Shown one piece after another: positions 43,348 to 53,519 of a DNA stretch of 64,000 nt; positions within the stretch are counted from its first letter, which is position 1; the number at the start of each line of letters is the position of its first letter. The position numbers and the translations under genes are program-made. The notes beneath the pieces are model-generated. The model was given only the letters and a program-made list of their open reading frames with translations, did not search any database and was not told the DNA's origin. This DNA comes from Phymatolithon calcareum. Its lineage: Eukaryota > Rhodophyta > Florideophyceae > Hapalidiales. The DNA is taken from contig OZ345372.1 in NCBI GenBank assembly GCA_977006965.1, forward strand, positions 2,418,001 through 2,482,000, read 5' to 3'.

Positions 43348-45888
43348 TGTCTATTTTACGAACCCCCTCAATTGAGGGGCGTCTTGAAAGCTCAAAAAAG
43401 TTTATAAAAAGAATGCGGAACGGATCTTTCGCGCCATAGTCGGAAAGGCGGGCTTACGTTCTAGATGAGGAGTATCCCAACTATTACTTTAAATGCGCGT
43501 CGTTCGGCGGTAGGAACGAAAATATACTGGTGACTCAGAAAAACCAATCTCGTCATGCTACGCGAAAAAGACCACCGCCGAGTGGTCGGTGCATCCGTGC
43601 ACGCCAAGGCAACATCGGTAACCAGTCTCGCAGAGTGCGGCAGACTATATGGATCCCTTTCCAAGTCAAAAAAGGTGAGCGGAACGGTTCAGGAGGTACT
43701 TGTTGAAGAAGTTAATGGTCGTGTTAGCACTTCACTTCGCGTAAAATGGGTTCTAATTCGGCAACCTGTTAAGAAGACTACGATTAAGACAGTCAAGATT
43801 GTCAACGTCAAGGCAGGCAACGCCGACGATGACATTTCAGATGCTCACGAGCCTGAACCAATCCAACACCGACAAAGCGCGAGACCGCCATGGACTGCTT
43901 ACAGTACTCGACTTCGCCGATCTTCATCGCGAAACGCTGGTTCATCGTCCGCAGTCGCAACCAGAACCTCCCCCGAAGCTCGCATAAGGCTCGATACAAG
44001 CTTCAGAAGATCTGAACGCCCTCTTCCCGGCTCTTTCGCGTACGCCTTGCAAGGATCTTGGGATCAGGCATCGCAAGAGGAAGTTGATGTCGTCACGCCC
44101 GACCGCGAACCGAAAACTATCGCTCACGGAGTGCCGTAGTACGAGCGTCAAGTTCTATTTCCGATAGGAGGACGGGTTCCCCGTCAGTTTTGGAGAGTTC
44201 GCACTCCAAACGGGGATTTCTTATCCGAAAATGGTGGTATTGGGCACCATACGCCTTATGATTGCTTTATGGCGATGATTCCTCAAGGTCACCTTCGAAA
44301 AATTGTTGCTTGGACGTCTTCTAAGCTGCGAAGAATCGGTCGAAAGGAGACAACAGTAACAGAGTTGCTCAAGTTTTTCGGAATACTCGTCCTGATAACA
44401 AGGTTTGAGTTCTGCTCGAAGGGCGATTTATGGAAGACTACAAGGCCGAACAAGTACATACCAGCTCCTTCTTTTTCAAGCACTGGGATAACGAGAGACC
44501 GGTTCACCGAATATCTCCGGTGCATTACATTCAGCATGCAACCAAGTGAAGAAGGCAACATATCATCTGCGCAGTTCCGCTGGATGCTTGTTCAAGATTT
44601 TGTCGATGCTGCCAATGACCATAGAAAGGGCACGGTATTTCCGTCGGACCTCATCTGCGTCAAAGAGTCCATATCTCGCTGGTATGGCAACGGAGGTCAA
44701 TGGATCGAAAAAGGGTTGCCCCAACACATCGCCATTGATCGCGAGCCTGAGAACGGTTCCGAGATTCAGAATTCGGTGTGTGGAAGAAGTGGGATAATGC
44801 TTCATCTCGAGCTGGTGACAACTGCCGAAGACGAGAAGAAAAAAGATTTCGAAGGCGAAACAAACCACGGTACAACAGTTCTGCGCCGTCTCGTAGCAGC
44901 ATATTCCGGCACAAGGCATATTGTATGTGCGGATTCCTACTTTGCGAGCGTTGAATCTGCGGAGATGCTTCTCCGACTGGGCTTAAAGTTCATTGGGGTT
45001 ATCAAGACGGCGACGAAGAAGTATCCCATGGAACATCTGTCAAGAATGGAGCTCGGCGAAAGGGGTCAATGCGTTTCTATGGTGCGAAAATCTTTCACTG
45101 GCGAGCCGTCAATGATGGCAGCAGTGTGGGTTGACCGTGATCGCCGATATTTTATTTCAACTACCTCAACCACTATGTAAGGGAAACCATACAGTCGTGC
45201 GCGTTGGCGTCAGCTCGAAGATGGTGCTTCACGTGTTGAGCTTTCAGTGCCACAGCCTGAAGTATGCGAGACATACTATTCGGCCTGCGCTCAAATCGAC
45301 AAGCATAACCGTTGCCGTCAAGAGAGTTTGGACATGGAGAAGAAAGTCCGCAGCCAAGATTGGTCGTTTCGTATTAACACATCTCTTCTGGCCGTTTGCG
45401 CGGTTGATAGCTGGCTTTTATTCTCTGGTGCTCATCCAGAAGGTCAGCAGCACATGAGGCAGCGAAGGTATTATGAAGTGCTGGCCGAGCAACTCATCGA
45501 CAACACATTCGATTCGCGCAATACTCGTCGACGTTCAGTCAGTCTAAAACGTGCATTGTCCTCCGGAAGCGGTGTTGGAACACACTGAACTCCCACGCGA
45601 AAGAGAAGGAAGACTGCAAATGGCATGATGACTACTTTTGCAGTGCAAAACAACTGCAGAGTCTGCAAAATCAAGAAGACGACGCTTGTGTGCTCATCAT
45701 GTAATAGGCTTGATGGTGCCGCAATATACATTTGTGGCACTTCTACAGGTAGAAACTGTTTCGCTAAGCATGTGGAAGACATCCACGAGCTTGACGCCTT
45801 TGACGTGCCGTTAGCGAGTAAATTTCATGAGCAAAAAATTAAATGAATCTCTTCCCTCAATTGAGGGAAAATTTCCGTAAAATAGACA
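43348..45888 (+). mobile_element. piggyBac-like transposon, copy 1 (2541 bp), CTAG target
   Basis: Ends TGTCTATTTTACG (43348) and CGTAAAATAGACA (45888), perfect inverted repeats. Flanked by CTAG at 43344-43347 and 45889-45892; removal of one restores the copia integrase frame. The palindrome CCCTCAATTGAGGG lies just inside each end (about 43368 and 45854). Encodes a DDE_Tnp_1_7-type transposase at 43555-45846. An alternative reading is a TA duplication with ends GTGTC/GACAC; both require a C-TA-G target. Confidence 0.88.
43555..45846 (+). pseudogene. piggyBac-like transposase, one frame with three stops
   Basis: A single frame of about 763 codons interrupted only by TAG (44137), TAA (45178) and TGA (45586). 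N-terminal 190 residues: basic, probably disordered. Core from about 44150: TTVTELLKFFGILVLITRFE, TRDRFTEYLRCITF, a SRWYGNGGQWIEKGLPQHIA block and CGRSGIMLHLELV. The first catalytic Asp position, normally VDES, reads VKES. The second is seen in VCADSYFASVESAEML and the third in QIDKHNRC. After the third stop comes a Cys-rich zinc finger (CRVC, CSSC, CGTSTGRNC, H-x3-H) typical of piggyBac C-termini. Inactive, through the stops and the Asp-to-Lys change. Confidence 0.88.
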
Positions 45889-45892
45889 CTAG

Positions 45893-46581
45893 ACTTGGTG
45901 TGCTCGTTGCTTTATCACAAAGGTATCGAGAAGAAGTTCTGGGTTGAAGCGTTGGCTACCGCAGTGTACGTACGCAATCGAGTAACTTCAAGAGGAATTC
46001 CTCCGAACACGACTCCCCGTCATATATGGATGGGGTTCTCTCCAGACTTGAGACATTTGCGCGTGTTTGGCGCCAAGCGTTGGTACGTGATTCCGAAAAA
46101 GAAAGTGAAGAAACTCGACAGTCGTACATGTGAAGCGATCACAGTGGGATACTCGTTTGCTTCGAAAGGGTATAAGCTTTGGGATCCAAGCACTAGAAAG
46201 GTAGTCGTTTCGCGGGATGTCACATTTGACGAATCAGATTTCGAGAGGGACGTTGCTGAAGAAGATGAATCTAACGATATTCCGAAATCAAAGGATGTTA
46301 AAGTCTTTCATGATCCTGTGGAAGTCAAGGACAATCAGTCCGAGGACGATAGCGACAAACCTAATTCCTTTGAAAAACCCACTCTGCGTCATTCAACTCG
46401 AGTTTCCAACCCATCGGAGCTTTGGAACACTCCTCCCTACTCTTCTATGCTAGCATTCGAGTCTGCCAACTTTGCAACTGAGATTTCCCTGTCTTCTCAA
46501 GAGGTCCCGCAGACGTTTCGAGCATCCACCTCTCCGAAAAACATCGACTTCTGGTCCTCTGCGATCGAAAAAGAGCATTAG
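45893..46581 (+). pseudogene. Copia integrase C-terminal half
   Basis: The frame continues the interrupted integrase: LLYHKGIEKKFWVEALATAV, VRNRVTSRGIPPNTTP, WMGFSPDLRHLRVFGAKRWY, YSFASKGYKLWDPSTRKVV, followed by an acidic linker. The order and GY-S-x-x-KGY-x-x-W motif are diagnostic of Ty1/copia integrases. Confidence 0.9.
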
Positions 46582-47225
46582 TCACTCACTCGTACCGAAA
46601 CCTGGACTCTCGTTCAAAGCAAGTCTGATATGAACGTCCTTCCTTGCAAATACGTCTTCAAGGTTAAGGACACGGGTCCCAAAGTTCGCATCGTGGAGAA
46701 AGGATTCCGACAGATGCATGGGTGGGCAGCGGCGAAATGTATGCTAAAGTCGTAAAGTTCACTTCCATCCGTATCTGACTTGCAACTGTTGCAGTTCATG
46801 ACACAGAACTACGCCAGATGGATATTGTGACGGCTTTCTTACATGGAGATCTTGACGAAGACATTTACATGGAGGTTCCGGCTGGCTTTCGAGATCCTAT
46901 GCGTCCTGATTTAATGTGCAAGCTCCTTAAAGCACTCTATGGTTTGAAACAAGTTCCTCGTCATTGGCATGCGAAGAGAGATTCATCCCTCATAAACAAC
47001 CTTGGCGTCATAAGCAGTCCAAATGACCCTTGCCTATACGCTCTGCACAAGTCTAACAGCGTCATGATCATTGCGCTTTACGATGAAGATTTGCTAATCA
47101 CTGGTAACGACTGTTCCGCAATCGCTTGGATCAAGGAGGAGCTCAATAAACGCTTTGAGATGAAGGACTTGGGTGAAGCAAGCATGTTTCTTGGTCTCGA
47201 AATCCGACGTGATCACAAATTCTGA
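46582..47225 (+). pseudogene. Copia reverse transcriptase
   Basis: WTLVQSKSDMNVLPCKYVFK start, then frame damage at about 46735-46815, then MDIVTAFLHGDLDEDIYMEV and LMCKLLKALYGLKQVPRHWH. The catalytic YVDD position reads YDED (IIALYDEDLLITG at about 47075). DLGEASMFLGLEI ends the RT. Catalytically dead by this change and by frame breaks. Confidence 0.9.
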
Positions 47226-48045
47226 ACTCTTCATTTCTGGCAAAACATCTACGCTGAAGCTGTCTTGAAGCGTTTTAGCACGAAAAACGCGAAATCGGTG
47301 CACACGCCCATGGAGTCTTCCAAGAAGAGTGCCGGTATCGAAGAACTTAAAATCTCAAAACCCGTGTCGGATGAAGTCCCATACAGTCCAGCCATCGAAA
47401 GCCTCATGTATCTCATGGATGGCACTCGTCCCGACATCTCGGACGCCGTTGGAAAACTTTCTTCGTTCTGCCTCTGAAGTGTCACTGGACATCCGTTAAG
47501 CGAGTCCTTTGGTACATTGCAGGAACTCGGGACTATGGAATTCTCTTTTCGTAGAGCCAAGTTTGACTCCCATAGGCTATACCGACTCGGATTGGGCGGG
47601 ATGCCGTGCGACTCGACGTTCTAAAAGTGGCTATGTGTTCCTACTCGCAGGGGGAGCCATTAGCTGGAGGTCAAAGAAGCAAACCATCGTGGCAACCTCA
47701 ACTCGTGAAGCGGACAACATCGCTTCCTGTGCTGCTACCAAAGGAGCTGTCTGGCTCTTCAGGCTTATCTCCGATATACTCGGGCAAGAGAAGCCAATAA
47801 GCATAGTCTTGTACACGGACAGCCAAAGTGCAATCGCTACGAGACGTAACACGTCTATAACGCACCGAAATGAATACATAGATATTCAGTACCACTATGT
47901 CCGCGATGTGATTGCGTCCTGTAAAGTTGATATCAAGTATTATGACACGAATTCAATGAGCGCCGATGCGTTGACGAAGCCCTTGGATCTTGTTAAGGTG
48001 TTAAAGTTTGCACAAATTATGGGACTTTCACGAGTTTCGCGGTAA
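47226..48045 (+). pseudogene. Copia RNase H
   Basis: After two frame breaks (stops near 47223 and 47475): GYTDSDWAGCRATRRSKSGY, a GGAISWRSKKQTIVATSTRE block, YTDSQSAIATRRN, HRNEYIDIQYHYVRD and MSADALTKPLDLVK. Catalytic Asp residues are present; the Glu in the usual STAEAE is altered (STREAD). Ends 21 bp before the polypurine tract. Confidence 0.9.
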
Positions 48046-48057
48046 GGCTCCTCGATC

Positions 48058-48066
48058 AAGGGGGAG
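48058..48066 (+). promoter_or_regulatory. Copia polypurine tract
   Basis: AAGGGGGAG directly before the TGTTGG start of the 3' LTR, the expected plus-strand primer. Confidence 0.85.
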
Positions 48067-48432
48067 TGTTGGAAGTATATCAGCTTGGAACACTATTCGC
48101 GGCATTCTTCCTTGTCTAGGTTTTGCTCTCGGTACACGTATACACGTGTCAAGTGGAATAGCAAGTTGTCTCAGAATATTCAATCAAGATGATTGTCAAT
48201 TACACGTATGATAAGGATATGTGATTAGATTATGATAGATTTGTTTAGGGTTAATGGGTCTCCGTCGTCAAACAAGGAAGGGCCCATACTTAGTTTCGGA
48301 CCAAATTTGATCCAAGCCGAATCCTGGGACTATATGGCCAGGATCCAAGGTTGGCCAAGTCAATAATCCAAGGAACAACTCTCAACCATCAACATTTTCC
48401 AACCTCAACCTATCTTTCCATGACCTCCAACA
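48067..48432 (+). repeat. Copia 3' LTR (366 bp)
   Basis: TGTTGGAAG ... ACCTCCAACA, ends inverted (TGTTGGA/TCCAACA). Pairs with the LTR at 40900. Family E LINE sequence resumes immediately after. Confidence 0.93.
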
Positions 48433-48790
48433 ATTGATTATTTTCCAAGAAGAATGGTCTTCCGCACCAAGAAGTGAGGATGAAAGAAAAGCAGGGACAG
48501 AATTCTCTGTCCAAGATGGCTTATAGGTCACTTTCCAAGAAATTCGCCTACGTTAATAGAAGAAATGGCAAGTGAAGGAGAATGGTTAGCTGAAAAACTC
48601 AGCAATATCCTGACGAAGCCTCCATGGACCCCCAGAGAAGTAGGGAGTGTCTATTTAACAGGTTACCAACGCATCTGCAGACGCTTAGGGCAACTTTGCG
48701 AAGGCTATACGGTCACGGCCCCTATAGAAGAGAACGACATGGACCGAGCTACTGACATAAGAGTACGAAATTCTGATTAAGGCAACTGAA
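48433..48790 (+). pseudogene. Family E LINE, C-terminal part after copia
   Basis: Frames give RMKE-like sequence, then a RWLIGHFP-related block in shifting frame, EEMASEGEWLAEKLSNILTK and PPWTPRE, matching 9380-9520. A family D-like terminus (GGTTACCAACGCATCTGCAG at about 48660) appears inserted near the end. Confidence 0.6.
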
Positions 48791-48981
48791 ATTTCGAGTC
48801 TAGTAGAACAAACGCCAAGAAAAGTGTCTACTTTCCTCAAGTTTCGACATATGGTGCCTTCTCAAAAAATCCACTTCAATACGATCATTTTTAAGCAAAG
48901 AGAAGAAAGATACATCGAAAAAAGTTGCTGTGGTGTTGGAGCTGATCGACATTGAACAAGAAGAACTGTAGATTTATACTT

Positions 48982-49541
48982 GCTTGTTTGTTTTTTGATT
49001 GCAGGTTATTCGAATTACAAAATGTGTACATTATTCATCATCAAGTGTCTATTTGACGAACCCCCTCAATTGAGGGGCGTTTTAAAAGCTCGAAAAAGTT
49101 TGTAAAAAGAATGCGGAACGGGTTATTCGCGCCACATTTAGTAAGACGGGGTCGTGCTCTGCGTGAGGAGTACCGGAACTAATAGGATATAAAATCTTCG
49201 CTCGGCTCTGGAAACGAAAATGTGCTGGTCAATTACAAGAATCACATCCACGATACCACGAGAAAAAGACCTCAATTGAGGAAAAATTTCCGTCAAATAT
49301 ACACTAGGGGTCCTCTTAATGCTCCTGATATGGATTTATTCCTGGTACTAGCGTATCTGCTTCGCACTAGTACTGCTGCACACCAATCCACGGCGACATC
49401 CCTATGCCCTTTGCGGAACGTTAATTCAATTCTTGCTTGTGACAGGACTCGAACCGGCGACCTCAACATTCCTGCCTGTATCATACCGAAATATGCGCAC
49501 AGGTGCGCGGAGGCAGTTTTACCGCTATACCACAGGTGGGA
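48982..49541 (-). mobile_element. tRNA-headed SINE, copy 2, split by a MITE
   Basis: Homologous to 19166-19458 over its full length. The 3' tail part lies at 48982-49041, then a 258-bp MITE, then the body and head at 49304-49541 with A-box TGGTATAGCGG and B-box GGTTCGAGTCC. Target duplication AGATTTATA(C/T)TT at 48970-48981 and 49542-49553. Confidence 0.82.
49046..49303. mobile_element. MITE derived from the piggyBac-like family (258 bp)
   Basis: Ends TGTCTATTTGACG and CGTCAAATATACA, with the palindrome CCTCAATTGAGG inside both ends. The first ~215 bp align with the 5' part of 43348-45888, and the last ~35 bp with its 3' end, so it is an internal deletion derivative. Right flank CTAG (49304-49307); left flank CAAG (49042-49045), where the uninterrupted SINE copy has CTAG. 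Confidence 0.85.
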
Positions 49542-49570
49542 AGATTTATATTTAAAAGTTACTGGTCCAG

Positions 49571-49980
49571 GTTGAGGAATTCTGCGATGCAGAGTCCCGA
49601 AGATCTTCCAGGTGTTCACGAGCATTCAATCTACGCAGGCATACCTGCGCAGGCTCATCTCACGATGCGGCATGCCCATTGTGTCCCTCTTCCAGATGCG
49701 CACGGGAAGGACCACATGCTGAACGTTTTTGGACAGCGGACGAAAAGCGGTACATGAGCTTCCGCGGAATATGCGCGGGCTGTGCACCGATGTAGTCGGA
49801 GTATTTGGTGAGTTTATTGGCTCTCAAAATCGGCTGCTCTATTGCCATTTCGAAACCATCGGAATGGCACCGACGTTTTATAAACGAGGCAATGCGACCA
49901 ATTGAACTACAAAGTTATGCGACGGCAACACCGAAAAGATGAATAGCAGACAAAACCCTACTTTCACGACATCGGTGAGC
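49571..49980. other. No supported feature
   Basis: Short frames only; no repeat terminus recognised. Confidence 0.35.
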
Positions 49981-49984
49981 TTGG

Positions 49985-50230
49985 GCACATTCACTCATTC
50001 ATTTTGCGTATTCCCTTTGTGGGACTTGCAACACGTTGAGGTCCTAAGCTTCTTCCATTCTAATCTATTTGCTGCGAGTTTGACTGCTGCTTGCACGTCG
50101 AGGTTCGGGATGTCGCCAAAGATTGACTCTCATATTGGTCGGACGCAGTGAAGTAGCACTTGACGAACTAAGCGACTTTCGCCCATCCTAAGGATGTGTC
50201 CGAGCCAACTTCATAGTATGTCTCGCGCAG
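49985..50230 (-). pseudogene. Family F LINE C-terminus and tail
   Basis: Minus strand: RDILRSWLGHILRMGESRLV, RQVLLHCVRP, a stop, NLDVQAAVKLAANRLEW and a tail AAAATGAATGAATGAGTG near 49990. Copy of 11900-12155. The endonuclease start at 50885-51245, same strand, may be its detached 5' end. Confidence 0.7.
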
Positions 50231-50257
50231 AAAAGCGAGAAGATTCGATGCGGCACG

Positions 50258-50440
50258 TTCCCCCCTCGAGATCCATTTTTTGAGATCATAGGTAGGTTTT
50301 AGAATTTTGCTCACTCTGCTGCTTTTGTTGAAATGGAGACTTGGGACAAAACTAAGTCCGTGTGGCTCGTCAGAAGTGTTACCCCAAGCGTTTGCAGATG
50401 CGCTCGTAACACTATAATAAAAATTAGCGGTAAAGTGGGA
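50258..50440 (+). repeat. Family D variant 3' end
   Basis: Aligns with 31745-31930 (CTCGAGATCC, GAATTTTGCTCACTCTGCTG, GTCCGTGTGGCTCGTCAGAAG, CCCAAGCGTTTGCAGATGCG, TATAATAAAAAT). Confidence 0.6.
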
Positions 50441-50855
50441 ATTCGGTCGGTTCCCCCCAAAGAGCACATCACTTCTCACAGACAAGTTCGGTGATACTGT
50501 ACCAATCCTCATGAGCAATCTCGAAGAATACCTCGGAAGATATCAACTGACCAAAGAGGAGAATAATACCACTGAAAATGCTATAGACAAGCTACTCTTC
50601 TTCACTATCGTCTTTTACGATGGCATGGAATAGACAAGGCGTCAATTGAGGAAATCTGATCAGTGGCCCTCAAGCTTTTTCCTCCCTTTTTACGGGAGAG
50701 GGTTTTTGCAGCTAGGGCTACGACGTTTAACCCCGGTTACAAGTATTTGAATAGATGATCGAAGCTACAAAGTAGCTGCTGAAACGCATCTCCGTTGCAG
50801 TCTCATGAGTGTTACTGAGGCGTTTAATAAATTCCAAATTCAAAAAAAACTATAA
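50441..50855 (+). repeat. Family T LINE 3' part
   Basis: A decayed frame (TDKFGDTVPILMSNLEEYLG at about 50480) precedes the family T 3' region: AATCTGATCAGTGGCCC, TTTACGGGAGAGGGTTTTTGC, GCTGAAACGCATCTCC and GTTTAATAAATTCCAAATTC with an A8 run. Confidence 0.6.
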
Positions 50856-50884
50856 TAAAAACATCACTGTTATTTCTTATTTCT

Positions 50885-51245
50885 CTCTGATCATAATGTT
50901 CGGGAGACCGCCGCAGTTCCATGTCGCAACGCGAAGCTCAGTGGAAAAACGTATAACTTCCTTTGTGCTTTCTCTGCCTCCTTCGGTTCCATTTCGTGAA
51001 GCGTCCCTTCGCAGCAACCGAAGGGATTCTGCTCCGCCCGCGAATGTCATTACAGAACAGGAAAATCTAACTCGGGCACATGTGTACCGATTCGCAAGTA
51101 GAACATACACCAAAGCCATTCTATGTAAGGGACTTTGCCGGAACGGCTTGAATGGTCTGGAGAAGGTAAGATCTCCTTCCGTGACTGACGAGTACGTGTT
51201 GTTTTTACTGTTCGCTCTATGTTCAAGTTGTTTTCCATATTTCAA
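50885..51245 (-). pseudogene. LINE 5' end with APE endonuclease start
   Basis: 122-codon minus-strand frame ending FSTELRVATWNCGGLPNI and a stop. It shares GGRE, FST-LRVATWNCGGL-NI and the CCCTTCG...CGAAGGG hairpin (51005-51025) with 10507-10689. The rest of the endonuclease is absent. Confidence 0.55.
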
Positions 51246-51249
51246 TGAA

Positions 51250-52970
51250 CTAGAACAAGTACTGGCTTAAGACATGTCTTTGCAACGTGCGATTCCTCCT
51301 CGAGTCTCGCTGTGCTCTTCAGCTCCGGCTGGTCGCAAGTTCATCGAAAGGCTCATTGTGCATAGAGTGGCGACGTGCGACATCTTTCGTTTGTAATAAG
51401 CGGAAGCATGAATGATGTACGATAACTACGAGACGTGGGGTTTCAAAAAACGGTGCCAATTTGGGGTCTCAAAGCTAGCGTTACTTTCTTGACAACATGG
51501 ATGTATCGATCTCAATTTTGTTCCTATTTATCGAACAACCACGATGAGACGTCCCACCCGGACCTGCTGTCATTCTTTTCATGCCACACAGGCACTTCGT
51601 TTATATTAGCACTATGCGCTGCATTTTGCTATTCCCAGTGCGTTTAGTTTGATATATTCTCAATAATTCTTGAAAACTACGACAGCTTTGGCATCCAACG
51701 ACAGCACGTTAGTAATATATTTCAGTTTCCGCCCTGAAATTTGAGTCATCTTATGCAGCTTCCGCATGCTTCGCACAGGGCGAAATCTTCTGGTTTCATC
51801 ATAGAGCACTACTTTAACCTTGAAATCTTCACAGCGAAATGCAGAAGAGAAAGCGGGACACGGCCAATTCGAAATTGACATAATTCTCTCGTCAGACACC
51901 AAGGTCTCATCGTCGTTCGAACTAATTGCAGCTATTGTGGGCTGCATTTGCCTACAGAAAAATTCAGTCCTGAAGGTGTGCCTCTAATTTCTATCTGCTC
52001 ATGCTGGCATCGGACCCGGCTCTGCTGCTACGAGGCGCAATTGATAATGCGCATGATGTATCCGCTGTCCAAAGTCATGGTTTGAGAGCCTTCCAAATAC
52101 TATTTTATATCATCAAATGTCTCGTTAACGAAGGGTTTTCTTCAAGAAAGAAGCTGCTAGAGAAGAAGGCTTTTGTTCGCGCTTAACCCTCGTTCAGCCG
52201 TCGCTGTGCCTTGCCAATATTTCTCAAGCGAATAGGAGGCTTCGGATTCTTAATGCTTGTCCAGTTTTGATGATTGTCCAAGTTTGGTGTGTTTCTCTGG
52301 AGAAAATGTGGGGAGTATCTGAAATTTGCGAGAACAATTGACTTGATTTGCAGATTTTTGCTATGAGTTACGGAAGCACCTGCCACTGTTTGCGATAGCG
52401 ATAGGGACATAGGTTCAGTTCGCAATGCTGCACCGTATCATTCAGAAGAACTACATCACCAATGTTGTTCTTCTGAATGCTTGCCGTTAAGTCCTGTATA
52501 AAATATTAGTGATCTGTGGATAGTCTCGAAAAAAGGGGCCATTGCGGATACAAGCTACTGCAGTGGTTACACATACGACCAACAACTGGTGCATGACGAC
52601 AGAAAGAGCCTCGGCATGAAGTCGTTTTCACGGAAAGTACGTAGTAAATGTATTTCAAGTCACCCTCACCAACAAACGTGCGTAAAACTGCAATCGGTTT
52701 TCGAAGCACTTGAGCACCTGTGTCCACTCCAATCGAAGCGACTCGTCTCCATCTTGGGAAAGTACATTGGGCGGAGTATATCTCCAGAAGAGCAGCACGC
52801 AGTTCTAACTAAGGTGGCTACGGAATATCTCCGTGTTGTGTCCAGGCCAATCTGCAATATCTATGAAGTAAAGCACTGCGATGAGACTTTGTAAGTAACC
52901 TCCAAGGTGTAAACGGCTTGCGAAGGATCGAGCATTGTATGACCCTGAAGACTGCATTGCATTTCGGTTC
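51250..52970. other. Unassigned region with three possible host exons
   Basis: Motif-free frames of natural-looking composition: 51660-51947 (minus, 95 codons), 52183-52425 (minus, 80 codons, ending IGKAQRRLNEG) and 52589-52894 (plus, 101 codons, helix-rich, QSKRLVSILGKYIG). None matches a family I can name. A 12-bp perfect inverted repeat (ATTCAGAAGAAC) with a 15-nt loop lies at 52440-52478. Confidence 0.3.
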
Positions 52971-52973
52971 ATT

Positions 52974-53085
52974 GAAGAAGAAGAAGTGTAGATTTTTAAT
53001 TGAAAGTTTCCAGTGCATCTGCAGACATTTGGGGAAACTTTGCGAGTGCCATGCGAGCATATTAAGGGTCTGAAGAACGTATGTA
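52974..53085 (-). repeat. Family D 3' tail
   Basis: GAAGAAGAAGAAGTGTAGATT, GAAAGTTTCCAGTGCATCTG and GGGGAAACTTTGCGAGTGCC match 32583-32700 in the same orientation. Confidence 0.6.
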
Positions 53086-53234
53086 TTCAAATGAAGAACC
53101 TGAAAGCAGAAACAGCCATGAATGGCAATACACTAGGAAAGATATCGCCGCGATGGAGACCAGAGAGCTGTTTGGTGAAGCTGTAAAGCATATCCAAACA
53201 AACCAGTCTTCGCAAACACTTTGATCCAAGTTTC

Positions 53235-53519
53235 TGGCAATGGAAGGAGACCGACTTGAAGCGAAGCGGAAAAGGAAGATTCCATATTACAAGGCAAGAG
53301 AATTGCCAGCAATCCTCAAGTTCCCCAAAGTGAAGCACAGACAAATCGAGCTTCAGTATGCCTGTGGCAGATTCCTGCAGGTGTCAACAACAGTTATGGC
53401 CGAAGAATTCGGTACCAGAGCCAGAGAGCAAATGGAGACTCTTGAACGCACGCTAGCAGGGTACGACCTCGAAGGAGAAAAAAGACTGAAAGCAGAAAAG
53501 GCGCTAGATGAGCTCTTAC
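53235..53519 (+). pseudogene. Family G LINE, first part
   Basis: GDRLEAKRKRKIPYYKAREL, KFPKVKHRQIELQYACGRF, MAEEFGTRAREQMETLERT, LAGYDLEGEKRLKAEKAL with no stops. Interrupted by hAT copy 2 at 53520; continues at 54756. Confidence 0.75.

Larger units (their letters stand above)
48945..49570 (-). repeat. Family D tail interrupted by a SINE
   Basis: GAAGAACTGTAGATTTATA at 48961 and TTTATATTTAAAAGTTAC ending at about 49562 are the two sides of a minus-strand family D terminus. SINE copy 2 lies between, flanked by AGATTTATACTT and AGATTTATATTT. Confidence 0.65.

Noticed and set aside
44137-45588. Stop-codon reassignment in the host
   Set aside because: All three stop types occur once each in the transposase, while the RING gene and other frames use standard stops; simple decay explains it.
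50641-50656. GTCAATTGAGG resembling the piggyBac-like subterminal palindrome
   Set aside because: No TIR or second arm nearby; the surrounding sequence is family T, where the similarity is a short chance match.
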